Of a stretch of 64,000 nucleotides of DNA, positions 52,501-64,000 are shown piece after piece. The notes under the pieces were generated by a model. That model worked only from the letters and a program-made list of their open reading frames with translations. It was not told the DNA's origin and ran no database searches. This stretch comes from Crotophaga sulcirostris (lineage: Eukaryota > Chordata > Aves > Cuculiformes > Crotophagidae): NCBI GenBank assembly GCA_013397455.1, contig VYZB01000332.1, positions 221,152-285,151 of the forward strand, read 5' to 3'. The stretch's first letter is position 1, and each line of letters starts with the position of its first letter. The translations under genes and the position numbers were made by a program.

Positions 52501-54849
52501 TTAATGGCTTGCTTCCAGCAAAAACTATCATCGCGTTTTCCTCAAAAGAAAATAGTTACCTTGGGGCCATATTTATATGGAATGCTTGAGACTGGTTTGA
52601 GAGATATATGTGGCATATGCACATATGTTTATGACTGCATATTAGCAATTCTGTATCTTTACTTTGGCATTGCCTTTAATACACAATTAGACCTGTTTAT
52701 GGTGATTTTTACGTATGGATGGTTCTCTTATATGCCTAATTAGTTATACATTATTTAATTACTCTTTTAGTATATGATAGTCAAAATGCAGATGCATTGC
52801 AGTTCTGATTTGGAGTTCCTAGGCAAAAAATCCTTGTCATTGTAATATCCTATATATTAAATATCAGTTCAGATATTTGTAACTCTGATAAGAATACTCA
52901 GTAGAGCTCAATGCTATGCAATTATAAAAATCTTCCACATGATCAGCCTCATGCCATCAGGAGTAATGTTGATGGGCAGGAAGGAATTTGACAGGGGAGT
53001 GACTGTTCTCTCCCTCCATTCACCGAAGCTTTTGTGGTCCCATAATGGACACACTGGACTGGAGCACCCAGACTGTTGGGACCCCTCACCTCATGATCAT
53101 CTCCCAGTGGAAACGGGTCTTGCATGGACCACAGTAATGCTGGGGTATAATGAACATGTTTCCCTCAGCTTAGAGAATGTCCCACATTTCCTACCCACAT
53201 TTTTATGAATACCAGAAAATAAAAGAAATAAAGAAGATCAGAAGTTTGAGGTTAGACATTTCCTGTCATCAGGGAAGCTTGCAGAGATGCTTGCAGAAAC
53301 AGATACAGAAGTTGTTTCATCTCACCTGATACAGGACTTTAATTTTCTTGTTTCGATCTTCCTCTTGCTCTTCATTCTCCTCCAGTTTGCAGGTTCTGTT
53401 CCTCTCCTACAAGTGTTTGCTGATTTCAGTCTTCTGTCATACAGAAGCGGCACCTTTTCACACTAGGAGCTCTGCTTTGTTGCAGGATTTTGGTAGTTCA
53501 TTATATTAAGCATTGCCAGATCCAGCTACTCTGTGAATAGGGAAGGCTGCTGGAAGAGGAGACATGGCCCTTTGCTCTTCCTTTGTCCAATCATGTCACC
53601 CCATGCAAGTGTCCTGTGTTACTCATGGTAAGGGGCTGCTGCAGTTCTTTCAGTGATTAAACTTTCCTCTAGTTCTCCAGGTAAATAAACACCTGATGAT
53701 CTTTGCCTCTAAATTATGGCTCAAACACATGCCCCCTTTTCAGGTTGGCTCATAGTCTGTAGCTGAGGACTTCGCAGGGCTGGCATCAGAGCATTTTAGG
53801 GTTTCAGTATTACTCTTTACGTGCTGTTTTGCAATAGAAGCCACCTTTCTTTCAGTCTGGTTGACAGCTGTCTGTCACATATTCCAGCTGGAAGAGCTTT
53901 CTGTATTGATTCTTGGCCAGTTTTCTCCCCAGCACCTGACCCTGTCGCTCACGCTTGGAAGTCTGTAGAAGTGGACATGACCTTGACATCTGTTCTTTCC
54001 AAGCAGATCTTCTGTGTCCCTTCCCTTCATGATTCCTGCAGGCAGTTGCACTTTATCGATATTTCCTGTTGCCTTCCACACTTTCCCAGCATTTTGTATG
54101 AGATCCTGACCGTGCCCTCATTCACTAAAATAAGAGATATTCCTGATGCTTGCTTCTGTTTGTTTGACTCTGTGAGCTGATTCCCAAATAAGGAGTAAAC
54201 AGCACAAGTGGGGAAGTCAGTTTGACTTAAAATAACATAAATTCAAGACAGTTGTTGTCTGTGCTCTCCCTGCAGTGCTGGCTACCTGAAGACCTGAGAA
54301 GACTGACTGCTTTCTGCTGAAAGTAATTAAGTTGGCCCAAAATGAGGCTTTATTGTTACCAGTTACAAAGGCAAGAACTATTTTTTTATACTGGTTTTCA
54401 TTTTATGGGGGTCATTCAGTAGAAAATACTCTGATTGCATGGCCAGCATGCTTCTGAGAATTCATGTTAACTGTACTTTGTGCCTTTCATGTTATTTCAT
54501 GCTCTACCAAGGAACATTAGAACTATAACCTCTTCATCAGTGGCAGAACACAATCAATTAATGATTTTTTTAATTGTTTTACCTCTTATCTTCAAAACAT
54601 AGAATTTATCCTTGAGCCATTCCTTTTCTTTAACTTGCTTTTTATCCTGCTGAGATTATACACATCTAGTGTTAATATTTCATTTTTCCTTTAAGATTCT
54701 GAAGTCTAGGAACTTTGCAAAATAAGACATTACAAAAATTTTTATTGAGAAAAAAAAAATAATCTCAATGAAGCTACATTGAATCGCACTAACCAGTGTC
54801 GGTTGGGAACTCTTTCAATTCAGTGTGCTGAGCAGCCTTGTGCTCTGGG
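49549..54849. other. Non-coding AT-rich stretch
   Basis: No repeat family or exon recognised. The largest open frames (116-119 codons, e.g. minus 50399-50749 and plus 53821-54180) show no family motif and are likely chance. Confidence 0.6.
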
Positions 54850-55052
54850 GCGGGGTGTGAAACTCATGGCCTGTGGGCTGAATCCTGCCCTCCACCTTGT
54901 TTTATCTGGCCTGGCACCTTGTTTCTACCTGGTGGCAGCACCGAGCTCCTTGTCCCTGTGCTCCTGCCAGCGCTGGGCACGTGTGCAGCGTGTGACGCGC
55001 GTTACGCTGCAGGAGCAGGAGAACAGCAGGAGCTGTGAGTTTGACACCCCTG
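54850..55052. mobile_element. Probable hAT-type non-autonomous DNA transposon
   Basis: A 203-bp segment, more G+C-rich than its surroundings, bounded by near-inverted ends: left GCGGGGTGTGAAACTCA (54850-54866) and right TGAGTTTGACACCCCTG (55036-55052), 14 of 17 matching as inverted repeats. GTGTCAAACTCA-type ends are typical of hAT elements in vertebrates. The flanks CTCTGGGG (overlapping the left end by one base) and CTCTATGA could be a decayed 8-bp target duplication (5 of 8). No transposase is encoded. Confidence 0.55.
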
Positions 55053-55094
55053 CTCTATGATGATCTCCAGATGGTCATTGCTTCTAAAACCCTT

Positions 55095-55254
55095 CACAGT
55101 ATCACAGTATTACAAGTTTGGAAAGGACCTCTGAGGTCATTGAATCCAACCTATAGTCCAACACTAACACCAACTCATCATCTAAACCATGGCACTGAGT
55201 GCCTCATCCAGTCTCCTCTTAAACACCTCCAGGGTTGGTGACTCCACCACCTCT
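55095..55254 (-). mobile_element. CR1 LINE 3' end (ATACTGTG-tail type)
   Basis: The plus strand begins CACAGTATCACAGTATTACA, then GAAAGGACCTCTGAGG, CCAACCTATAGTCCAACAC, CCATGGCACTGAGTGCC and CACCTCCAGGGTTGGTGAC. This is the reverse complement of the same subfamily as 59616-59923. It ends about 160 bp in. Confidence 0.92.
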
Positions 55255-55707
55255 TCTGATAAGATTTTAGGCAATTATCTTAAGACAAAACTATACAGTT
55301 ATTTTGAGATATTCAAAACAAAAGTTCTTCCTGACATGAAATTATATTACTGTAAATCTTCCCTTACTGTAATTTTCAGCATTTTCTGACACTGTTGGAG
55401 AGATTTAAAGCTTTTCTTCTGGCTTTAGAATCTCAGACTGAGTTGAAAAATGAAACGTGTTAAATCTCTGCTTGCTATATTGTAAATACATTCTTTTGGA
55501 ATGCCCTCATCACCATAGTAATGCACAATCCATAGTCTTTAACTGGATGTATCCATCACCATTTATGTGTCAGAATGATTTCCTGATAATTATGGCCCTT
55601 GGTGCCTTCATCATTATACAGCTCAGTGTGATGTGAAGAGCATTCCTCCTTGTATCACTCATTTTCTGCTGAAAGCATTAGTAGTGTAGTAGGGGTAAGT
55701 GTCAAGA

Positions 55708-55951
55708 GGATGGGGCTAGACTGTTCTTGATGGTGACCAGCGACAGCACAAGGTGCGATGAAGCACAGGAACAGCCTGCCCAGCATAGCTGTGGAGTCTC
55801 CTTCTCTGGAGATATTAAAAATCCGCCTGGACATGTTCCTGTGCAGCCTGCTGTAGGTAACCCCTGTTTAACAGGGTGCTTGGACTGTGTGATCTCCAGA
55901 GGTCCCTTCCAACCCCAACCATACTGTGATTCTGTTATCCTGTGATTCAGT
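55708..55951 (+). mobile_element. CR1 LINE 3' end (other subfamily)
   Basis: Plus-oriented: ACAGCCTGCCCAGCATAGCT, CTGGAGATATTAAAAATCCG, CTGGACATGTTCCTGTG, then TTGGACTGTGTGATCTCCAG, AGGTCCCTTCCAACCCC and a tail of diverged ATTCTGTT/CTGTGATTC octamers. Its body differs from the ATACTGTG-tail copies. Confidence 0.92.
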
Positions 55952-56702
55952 GACATTGTGTTTATCTCTTCCTATGGAAGTGGTTTGCTGACAGGCATTG
56001 AGAAGACTGAGGAGCAACTTCAGTTTTGCTGTAAAAAGCCCATGCAAGCAGGGAAGCCAGGATCTATCATTTCCATCCTCTTGGCCCAGTTCCAGGATGC
56101 AGACCTCAGATGGCTTTCTTGCTGTGAGCCCAACTGGTACAGCAAGGCTTGTCTCTGAGATAGAGCATCCATGTCCAAACTTCCTACCAGGAATGATCCC
56201 TGATCAGTGTTAATTCCTGAACCATGCCTCAGCAGTGTCTTGGAGAGCTGTAGTTAGCCTGATCCAGAACTCTGCACAGGTTGTGATCAACTTAACAACA
56301 TGGGCAGTCACAGGACAGTGCTCAGGTCCATACCCTGATACTGCTTGGTTTGCCAGCACAGATGAAAGTAGTCCTTCTGAGCACCCTTCCCAACACATCA
56401 CCTTTGGTTCTGGGGAGACAGCATCTTGGATCTGCATCAATGCACACTTCACACCTGCTCATTGTGCTTGCCAGTCCTCATTACGCATGGAGAAGCATAA
56501 AAACAATTGCTGCAGCACCTCAATTAGATGGAATACCTGGGGATTAAATAATGTATTAGCATTGTTCCAAACAAGAATAATTTGGAAAGACTGTGCTTTT
56601 AGTACAAGAGAAATACAATTTATTTATGAAAACAAAGAGAAGTTGCATTCCCCTCATGCTTTTCCAATGTTTGGATCCTGTTGCATGCATGTTGTGATAT
56701 CC
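55952..56702. other. Non-coding stretch with an unsupported open frame
   Basis: Contains most of a 178-codon plus-strand frame (56235-56771). Its 3' end runs into a CR1 tail and it has no recognisable domain, so it is not called as a gene. Confidence 0.5.
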
Positions 56703-56826
56703 ATAGGTCCTGGACAACACCCTCAGACACATGTGAATTTTGGGGTTGTCCTATGCAAGGACAGGAGTTGAACTCAGTGATCCCTGAGGTTCTCTTCCAG
56801 ATTAGGACATTCTATGATTCTATTCT
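56703..56826 (+). mobile_element. CR1 LINE 3' end with ATTCTATG tail
   Basis: GGACAACACCCTCAGACACA, TTTGGGGTTGTCCTATGC, GAGTTGAACTCAGTGATCCC and then TTCTATGATTCTATTCTAT, the classical CR1 3' octamer. Confidence 0.9.
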
Positions 56827-59615
56827 ATAAAGTCTCAGTGTGTATTCTGATCCTCTGAAAGCCATTGTGCAGATGGGGTTTCTTCTAATTCTGTGGTTTA
56901 TTCCTTTTTTATTCACTCCCCTGTCTCAGCCATAAATGATCACCTTCTCATTGGTTCTCCACACATAACATGATTTCTGGTGCTCTGCTATTATTGGTTA
57001 ATACCATGTGAGAAAATGTGTTTGGATTGTTTTATGCAGGAAATACTCTTGGTCAGTGCAATTTTACTTTCCCTAGACAGAGCCAAGCTACCAGACTTGA
57101 ACAGAGGTCAAGTGGAAGAACATTGGTACAGGTATGTTCTGGGACACGTGGCCACCAGAACTTTGCAGCATAATAAATTTGAAGCTAAACATGCAAAAAT
57201 CATTTTCTTTGAGATCTACCATCCTGGAGTTGACTGCTCATGATTGCTTTTGGAAACTTCACCTATTCTTACATCTGCATCACCAAGCAGTAACAGGCAG
57301 ATGCTCTGGGACAGCTTCACCCACTTTGCTCCAGAGGGAACTGTATTGTCTGAGGCCCAGCACACTCTTCACCAAGGAATAAATTCTGAGATTATCACAC
57401 AGAGAAGGCTCACAGAAAGTGCATTTGTAATTCTTCAGCTTCACTGGGAAGAATATGGAAGTATTTTCATTTTTTTACTGCTGAAAACACTTTTTGTTCT
57501 TGTGCCCACACATGTCTGGTAGAACTATGCCTCTCCCTCCTTTAAACACTCTTTTAGCTGATATATTACATTACGCAGTGTTGGAAAAGAAAATAAAAAG
57601 CAGACTCCTCTTGAAACCTATCTGTACTTCCCTGTGTTAATTTACAGGACTGACAAAAAAATGTGCTATATGAGAAATGAGTATCTTTTCACTGGTTTTG
57701 CACATTATCTGCTATATTAAATTTTGCTTGAGGTTATCTGCCTAACTTGCAGGCCTATATATGCAAATCAAAAGCATTAAGTATTGTGTCTGGCTAACAG
57801 CCAGAAAGTCTGAATCACAATCAGTAGAAAATGCGAAAGAAATTTTCCTGTATCAGTAAGAAGGAAATTGGATACTTTGTAAGTCTTTTTCAATTTCTTC
57901 AATGATTCTTCAGTACTAAGAAAACTTGAGGCTGAACAGCATCGTTTCAGTTAATGGAATTTTTTTGTACGCACAAACCAATACAAAAAAAAAAAAAAAG
58001 GATATTTTACTTTGGTTGTTGGAAGGCTCTCCTGGCTCTCAGAACCAACAGAGGTTGTGTGAACCTTGAAAAATTAGCTTCAAGGTCTTTTGTCAAGCTG
58101 TCGTGGTTCAAAAAAAGAAAATGTGTTTTTTGTGTTTGTAGCTAATCAGGTCTCCCAGGCACTCACTGTCTATGCAGAGATGACTCTGAGAGTGTTATTC
58201 TTGTTTTACTCTTAGACTATGGTGATGCAAATGAGAACCTGAACTTACCTGTCAGCATTGTCTACAGCACAGCATTGGCACTAATGTGAACCATGCAACA
58301 GGGTTCAAGTCACCCCATCGTGCACCCATCTGGTTTACTGTGGTTGCGTCTGCTCTTGTGGTGTCAGTACTATGGAGTATGTGGGCAACTGCAGGAAAAC
58401 TATGGCTGTGGAGCCATGAAAACGGGAGATAATGAGGCAATCGTTGCAGCTGGCAAAATGAGGAGCTTCCTGACAATCCTTGCACCAGTGCCCATGCCAA
58501 CCATGCTATCGATCTCTATGACTCAAATTAATCCTTAGCATGGACCAACTAATTTCAAATGAAGACTTCTGAAACTTTTTGATAACCAGGATCAATAGTC
58601 AAACTGCAAAAGATTTGCAAGTGAGATACCTTTAGGAAAGAAAACTCAAAAATCCTGCCCTGCCTTTGGCTGTTTGGAGATAAATTAGCAGTCAGATGAA
58701 ATTAGAGAAACAGCCTAGAAAGTTCCTATGAAACTGCTGCTCTCTCACTTCCTCTCCTCTCTGTTATGGTCCAGATGAGAAGACATTGCTGACTCAGTTT
58801 GTGAATCAGAGCAGCGGCTGTGGAGTGAGCAGCACACCGGCAGGAATGGTGTGAGAGGGAGAGCACTGTAGGGCAGAATGGCTCAACCAGAGCACGCAGC
58901 TTTAAAACAGCACCTTGTGCTGCTGAGCTGCAGGTGAGGACAGAGAGTTTATTTCAGGAACCACTCGTGTACCAGAAGGTGTCTGACAGCCTGGAGAGGA
59001 AGCACAGCCACCTGACCACACAACCTCTTGCCTTCAGCATAAACGTTTGTCAGTCTTCACTCTGGTCTTTTGCTCCTGGGGACCAGAAGTTCTTCTCTCA
59101 TTAGCATCATTATCTCACCTTACTTCAGCCTGTTAGGCTTTCCTGGCAAGCTTGCAATTTCCCCTGCAAATTTCCCCATGGAAGACAACTTTAATTGCAG
59201 TTTTGCTGCAGACAATGCAATTTAGCCCTCTACAGGTATTTCCTCATGTTGCCTACTTTCTACTTGACTTGAAAGCTGTTCCCTGCTCTGTGCTGAGTGT
59301 CGGCGGGCAGCAGGTGAGGGCATGAGTATGGGCAGACAGATCTAAGGGTGTGTGTCCTCTCTGGCCTCCACAGAAAAGCCTTGTGCAGGGACTACTGCAT
59401 CCTGACACTGCATCGTGTTAATTCCATTGTGCTGTTAATTAAGTTACGGAGCAGCAGAGTCAGATTCAATCTAATAAATGTATTGAACAGAAACTGAACA
59501 ATCAACTTCATGCATACTTGGGAAAGTGAGTGGCAAAGTGGAGAACAGAAAAAGATGGAGAACAAAAAACGAAAGGATGAGAACAAGAGGTGGAATATGA
59601 AGCACAGCAGAAAGG
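56827..59615. other. Non-coding AT-rich stretch
   Basis: No exon or known repeat recognised. It contains an A-run of about 15 at 57984-57998. Confidence 0.6.
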
Positions 59616-59923
59616 GGCAGGTGGGCGTTGGTCTCTTCTCACAGGTGACCAGGGACAGAACTAGAGGGCATGGACTTAAACTTCGTCAGGGGAGGTTTAG
59701 ACTTGATGTTAGGAAGAAGTTCTTCACTGAAAGGGTGATTGGCCACTGGAATGCACTGCCCAGGGAGGTGGTGGAGTCGCCGACCCTGGATGTGTTTAAG
59801 GGAAGACTGGATGAGGCACTGAGTGCCATGGTTTAGGTGATGAGATGGTGTTAGTGTTGGCTTACAGGTTGGACTTGATGATCTCAGAGGTCCCTTCCAA
59901 CCTGGTGATACTGTGATACTGTG
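59616..59923 (+). mobile_element. CR1 LINE 3' end (ATACTGTG-tail type)
   Basis: Plus-oriented CR1 with an open ORF2 C-terminus: [58 protein letters not shown]. The stop is followed by the 3' UTR with TTGGACTTGATGATCTCAGA and a GATACTGTGATACTGTGA tail. The frame is intact over about 74 codons and diverges little from 62485-62923, so it is a relatively young subfamily. Confidence 0.95.
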
Positions 59924-62484
59924 AAGAGGAACTGCAGAGACCACCATGGATAAAAGTTAGCACAAGAGGAAAATAAAAAGAAGATTAGCTGTGATGAAGC
60001 GTAGTAGGTACTGGGATATTGGATACCAGTAACAGCCAGACACATTCTTCAGCATCCAGGTTTCAAAATATATTGATTTTCGAGCATTTGTCTTTAAATC
60101 CTGGAAACATTTTTAAAAGGTTTGAGAGTCCCATGTAAGAATGTATGTATACATGTACATAAGAAATAATGCAAATTATCTGAGAAAATACAATATTTAT
60201 CCTGGTGTAATGTAGGCATTATTTGTAATGGGAAATTTAGTCCCCCAAAAATGAGACTTCTGAAGATTTTAGTGGCTGCAAAATAATTTTGCATTGCATG
60301 TGTGAAAAACCTACATGAAATGCTCACTGTAAGATTAATGTATGTAGCCTGAAGAGAAAGAACAATAGTTATTTTCATAGATAATTTTTTCTGTAATAAA
60401 ATATAGAAGTGCTTGGTGATATTACTAACAACAAACTTTAAAGCGTTAGCAAAAAAATGCTGGCTTTAATGAAGACTTAAAAACTACCAGCAACTCAGAT
60501 AATTCTCCTCATGCTCCACTTTTTTTAGACACACTCTTTCACTTAAAGTCTTAAGAAAATCTATGTATTGTATGTGAAATTTCAGCACAGAAGTTAACTG
60601 GTGTCATGTTATTGTAGCAACTGCAATCAATACAACCAAGACTCGAAGCAAAATTTTATGGCTGTTTTCAAAACTTAGGGATGAACTCTGGGAATTTATC
60701 ATGGAAAAATTGACTCAACCTGTATTTAAGGAATAACTACGGCAAGTCCTGTGGTGGGGTGCAGTCCAACGTGCACGTGCTACTTCTGCAGAGTTACAGG
60801 TATGTCTTGATTCTAGGGAGGGCTTAGGTGGTATTGTGGGGAGGCAACATGTGGCTGGTGTGTTTGAGATCCTCTTCTGCTGCCCCCTGAGGGTGCATGA
60901 AACATCTAAGTGCTAAGGGTGATGTTCTCAGAAGTATTACAGCACCCATTGGCCTATGAAATTAGTAATTTGGATACTTACACGCCTCTGAAAATATGGT
61001 TGTTAGGCAAATTGACAGGATTTAAAGTGGAAAAAAATAATTTGGACTCTCATTAAAAGTATTTACAGTGTTGATGGTTCATATGATATCTGTGTTTGTC
61101 CCTGAAAGAATAAAAAACAATAAAAACGTGATGCCTTTCTGTCTGAAGTAATCAGCGATTCCTTTATTTTATAGCAGGGTCTTATTAACACTTGATTTTA
61201 TTGAGAGTTAAGCTCCTGGAGTGTGGCAGCTGTAGGAGGATTTTGGCTTTGTTTTTTATAAAAACGTGTCTCTAATCCTCAGAGCTGCAATGAAAAGTTT
61301 AAAAATATGGCTGGAGGATCAAAGGTCAGATTTGGAATCTTAGAGGATCAAAGGAGAAAAATGAGAATCACCCAACGTTGCCGTATTATTAAAGTTATAA
61401 ATATGCCTAGGGTGATATCATGGTAGGAGTGGGAAGGTTTGTTCATGGGGTTTTTTTAGATTTGGGGGCTTGGCCATACTGCCTTTATGTTACTGCCGAA
61501 ACCCTATTTTATGTTATCCACCATTATTCATCTAAATAATCTACAAGAAGAAAAGGAATGGATTTAGATTTAAAATACTAAATGTGAAATATAAATGACA
61601 ATATTGTAGGAAACAACTCTTCATAAGTAAGGCAACTGATCACACATGCAGTATATTTTATTCCACCTGAAACGTTTGTTAATTTAATAAAGAACAGCCA
61701 GGAGATCTGCTTACTCACAATACCTGGTGCTAAAATCCTTCTAAAGAAATCCTACCATTTTCCCCTCTATTTTTTAACTTTAAAGACCACACTGGCAATG
61801 AAAAATGTCCTGACAGTTTTTTGATAGACATGTTTGTTAGTAGTTTTCTCACTTGTTGATTCAAGGGGTCAACTGTTGTTTCCATACCCCTCGGCGGCAG
61901 CACTTTGTTGGCAGAAAATTTGATATAAATGTTGGGGGAAGCGCGTTAAAGACACTGCTCCTCTTTTTTGGGGTGATTCTCTGACTTCCCCAGGCACCAT
62001 TTACTCTCTGGGGGAATTCTGCTTCCTTGCTCTGTGTGTTGTTAATATCTCTTTCTGATCTGGTGACAATGTTGTTGACCTCTGCAGTCTCATTTCTGGA
62101 TGTTTCCTTCCATGACGTGCTGTAGGAACCCACAGGGTGGTTATATATGACATTAAAAAGAGGGTTCATATTTTTATTTGATTCTTTATGGTTTTAGAGA
62201 AGTGGCTACAGACTTTATACCTGACTGAGCTTTGCATTTGTCAAATCCTGAGACTTCCACGATGAAGGAAATAAATCTGAATTCTTGTATTTGTTGAAGA
62301 TAGGCATTGCAATCCTAAATGTTTTCAGCAGATAAGAAGATTTTCCATGGAAAACACCTCCCTTTATCTGCTCAATGTTTATAGAAGCCTGTAAGATTTG
62401 TTAGAGGTAGTTATGGTGCAGGCTCTGTGAATACATCCACACACAACCTTGAAGCCAGTGAAGACTTGTGTTAAAATGCTGTGA
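59924..62484. other. Non-coding AT-rich stretch
   Basis: No exon, RNA gene or known repeat recognised on either strand. Confidence 0.6.
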
Positions 62485-62923
62485 TCACAGTATCACCAGG
62501 TTGGAAGGGACCTCTGAGATCATCAAGTCCAACCTATAAGCCAACACTAACACCAACCCATCATCTAAACCATGGCACTGAGTGCCTCATCCAATCTTCC
62601 CTTAAACACCTCCAGGGTCGGCGACTCCACCACCTCCCTGGGCAGCGCATTCCAGTGGCCAATCACCCTTTCAGTGTAGAACTTCTTCCTAACATCAAGT
62701 CTAAACCTCCCCTGACGAAGTTTAACTCCGTGCCCTCTAGTTCTGTCACTGGTCACCTGTGAGAAGAGACCAACGCCCGCTTGACTACAACCTCCTTTTA
62801 GGTAGTTGTAGAGAGCAATAAGGTCACCCCTGAGCCTCCTCTTCTCCAGACTAAACAGCCCCAGCTCCCTCAGTTGCTCCCCGTAGGGCTTGTGCTCCAG
62901 CCCCTGCACCATCTTCGTTGCCC
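62485..62923 (-). mobile_element. CR1 LINE 3' end with intact ORF2 C-terminus
   Basis: On the minus strand an open frame (62565-62912) encodes the last ~115 residues of CR1 ORF2: [77 protein letters not shown]. The stop and 3' UTR follow, and the tail on the plus strand starts CACAGTATCACC. It is 5'-truncated, but without a frameshift in what is left. Confidence 0.95.
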
Positions 62924-63470
62924 ATCAAAGGTCTGGGGCTGTAACGGGCTTGGTCTGGTTGTGGGATCAGGCAGTGTGAAACGGCGCGGGGATTGTCAGG
63001 GGAAGAAGAGCCACCTCTAAAGCAGAAGCTCGTATTGGGATCCAGAATGTAGGTTTGTTTCTGTGGGTGGGAAAACCCCTTGCTGGTTTAAGGCGAAGGC
63101 ATCCCTCTCTCCCTGCTGCCCAGTGCCCCAGCCCTGGAAGCCTGTGGGGCAGCAGGGGTGGCGAGGGGTGGCTTTGGTCTGCAGCTCCAGGGCAGCAGCC
63201 AGTGCAGCCACAGGTGCTTCAGGTGGATTTGGAAAGGTTTTGATGTTCTGATACTCTCAAACGCCAAAGTTTGCATTCAGGTTCGAAGGCTTTTTGGAGA
63301 GTGAGAGCAGGAAAACCCGAGTTCAGGAGTGGAGCCGGGGCCCTCCTGGGCTTGGCACGAGCTCCCTGGCAGCAGGAGGGAGGGCAGCGCTGTGGCCAGC
63401 GGGGGGAGCCTGCCAGGGCCACCGGGAGCCTGCCAGGGCCACCGGGACTGTGCCCAGGGACACCCCCGGC
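62924..63470. other. G+C-rich non-coding stretch leading to the terminal minisatellite
   Basis: Composition rises toward the right edge. Two adjacent copies of a 20-bp unit beginning GGGAGCCTGCC lie at 63404-63423 and 63424-63443. No gene recognised. Confidence 0.6.
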
Positions 63471-64000
63471 GGTCCCGTTCCAGCCCCATCCCCGGTCCCC
63501 GTCCTTGTTCCCAGCCCCAGCCCCGGTCCCGGTCTTTGTGCCCAACCCCATCCCTGGTCCCAGTCCTTGTTCCCGGCCCCATCCCCTGTCCCGGTCCCCG
63601 TTCCCAGCCCCAGCCCTGGTCCCAGTCCCAGTTTTCAGCCCCATCCCTGGTCCCAGTCCCCGTTCCGAGCCCATCCCTGGTCTCGATCCCTGTTCCAGCC
63701 CCATCCCTGGTCCTGGTTCCCATTCCAGTCCCATCCCTGGTCCCGGTCACTGTTTTCAGCCCCATTCCCGGTCCCGGTCCCCGTTCCCAGCCCCATCTCT
63801 TGTCCCGGTCCCTGTTCCAGCCCCATCCCCGGTCCCGGTCCCTGTTCCAGCCCCATTCCTGGTCCTGGTTCCCAGCCCCAGCCCCGGTCCCCGTTCCCAG
63901 CCCCAGCCCCGGTCCCGTCCCCGTTCCCAGCTCCATCCCTGGTCTCAGTCCCTGTTCCAGCCCCATCCCCGGTCCCGGTCCCGTTCCCAGCCCCATCCCC
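63471..64000. repeat. ~30-bp minisatellite, C-rich on plus strand, truncated by window edge
   Basis: Tandem variants of CCCCATCCC(C/T)GGTCCCGGT followed by CCCTGTTCCAG. Regular 30-bp spacing is clear at 63791, 63821 and 63851, with 24-bp variants elsewhere that lack one hexamer. The basic sub-unit looks like CCCGGT/CCCAGC hexamers. Minus-strand frames of up to 239 codons made of Gly/Thr/Met/Asp/Trp repeats exist only because the period is a multiple of three. Confidence 0.95.

Noticed and set aside
56235..56771. 178-codon plus-strand frame in intergenic DNA, the longest non-repeat frame
   Set aside because: No domain, no splice context and no resemblance to a known family; its end overlaps a CR1 tail. 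Best seen as chance.
59510..59836. 108-codon plus-strand frame
   Set aside because: Its second half is CR1 ORF2 C-terminus; the first half is unrelated Lys/Glu-rich flank, an accidental join.
62565..62912. 115-codon minus-strand frame with conserved-looking sequence
   Set aside because: It is conserved because it is the C-terminus of CR1 ORF2 in a truncated LINE, not a host gene.
63277..63996. 239-codon Gly/Thr/Met/Asp-rich minus-strand frame, resembling a low-complexity repeat protein
   Set aside because: It is the 30-bp minisatellite read in frame; other frames are equally open and there are no non-repetitive domains or splice signals.
1..64000. Bacterial-style systems (CRISPR, operons, toxin-antitoxin, phage)
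   Set aside because: Introns, CR1 repeats and gene structure show vertebrate nuclear DNA; no repeat-spacer array or operon-like frame spacing exists.

Overview
This is vertebrate nuclear DNA, and almost certainly from a bird. Genes are broken into exons with GT-AG introns, most of the sequence is AT-rich non-coding DNA, and the dispersed repeats are CR1 LINE 3' ends, the typical avian (sauropsid) interspersed repeat. A long-terminal-repeat remnant of a type I recognise from bird genomes is also present. No bacterial operons, CRISPR arrays, rRNA or tRNA genes are visible.

Left part (1-12,437, minus strand): five coding exons of one gene. Spliced in order from right to left they give the first ~320 residues of polypeptide N-acetylgalactosaminyltransferase 11 (GALNT11). 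These cover the cytosolic tail, signal-anchor, stem and the first half of the GT-A catalytic domain, including the DSH metal-binding motif. All splice sites and phases agree. The rest of the catalytic domain and the ricin-type lectin domain must lie to the left of position 1. The introns hold an LTR-type endogenous-retrovirus remnant and CR1 fragments.

Middle (12,438-29,930): about 15 kb of probable 5' UTR intron leads to a CpG island (about 27,790-29,800) that is the likely GALNT11 promoter. The island contains a 45-bp minisatellite and is interrupted by a 973-base assembly gap (28,661-29,633). Right of the gap is a CpG-rich patch with a perfect GTCACGTGAC palindrome and YY1-like ATGGCG cores on both strands, which suggests a bidirectional promoter.

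Right part (29,930-64,000): no convincing coding exon. It is intergenic, or intronic to an unseen plus-strand transcript. It carries about ten CR1 fragments, one probable hAT-type non-autonomous DNA transposon, and at the far right edge a G-rich/C-rich ~30-bp minisatellite that runs off the window.

I found no new multi-gene system. The most interesting structures are regulatory. The minisatellite puts seven copies of a good 5' splice-site consensus on the GALNT11 sense strand, upstream ORFs precede and overlap the GALNT11 start, and the promoter patch has opposed motifs.
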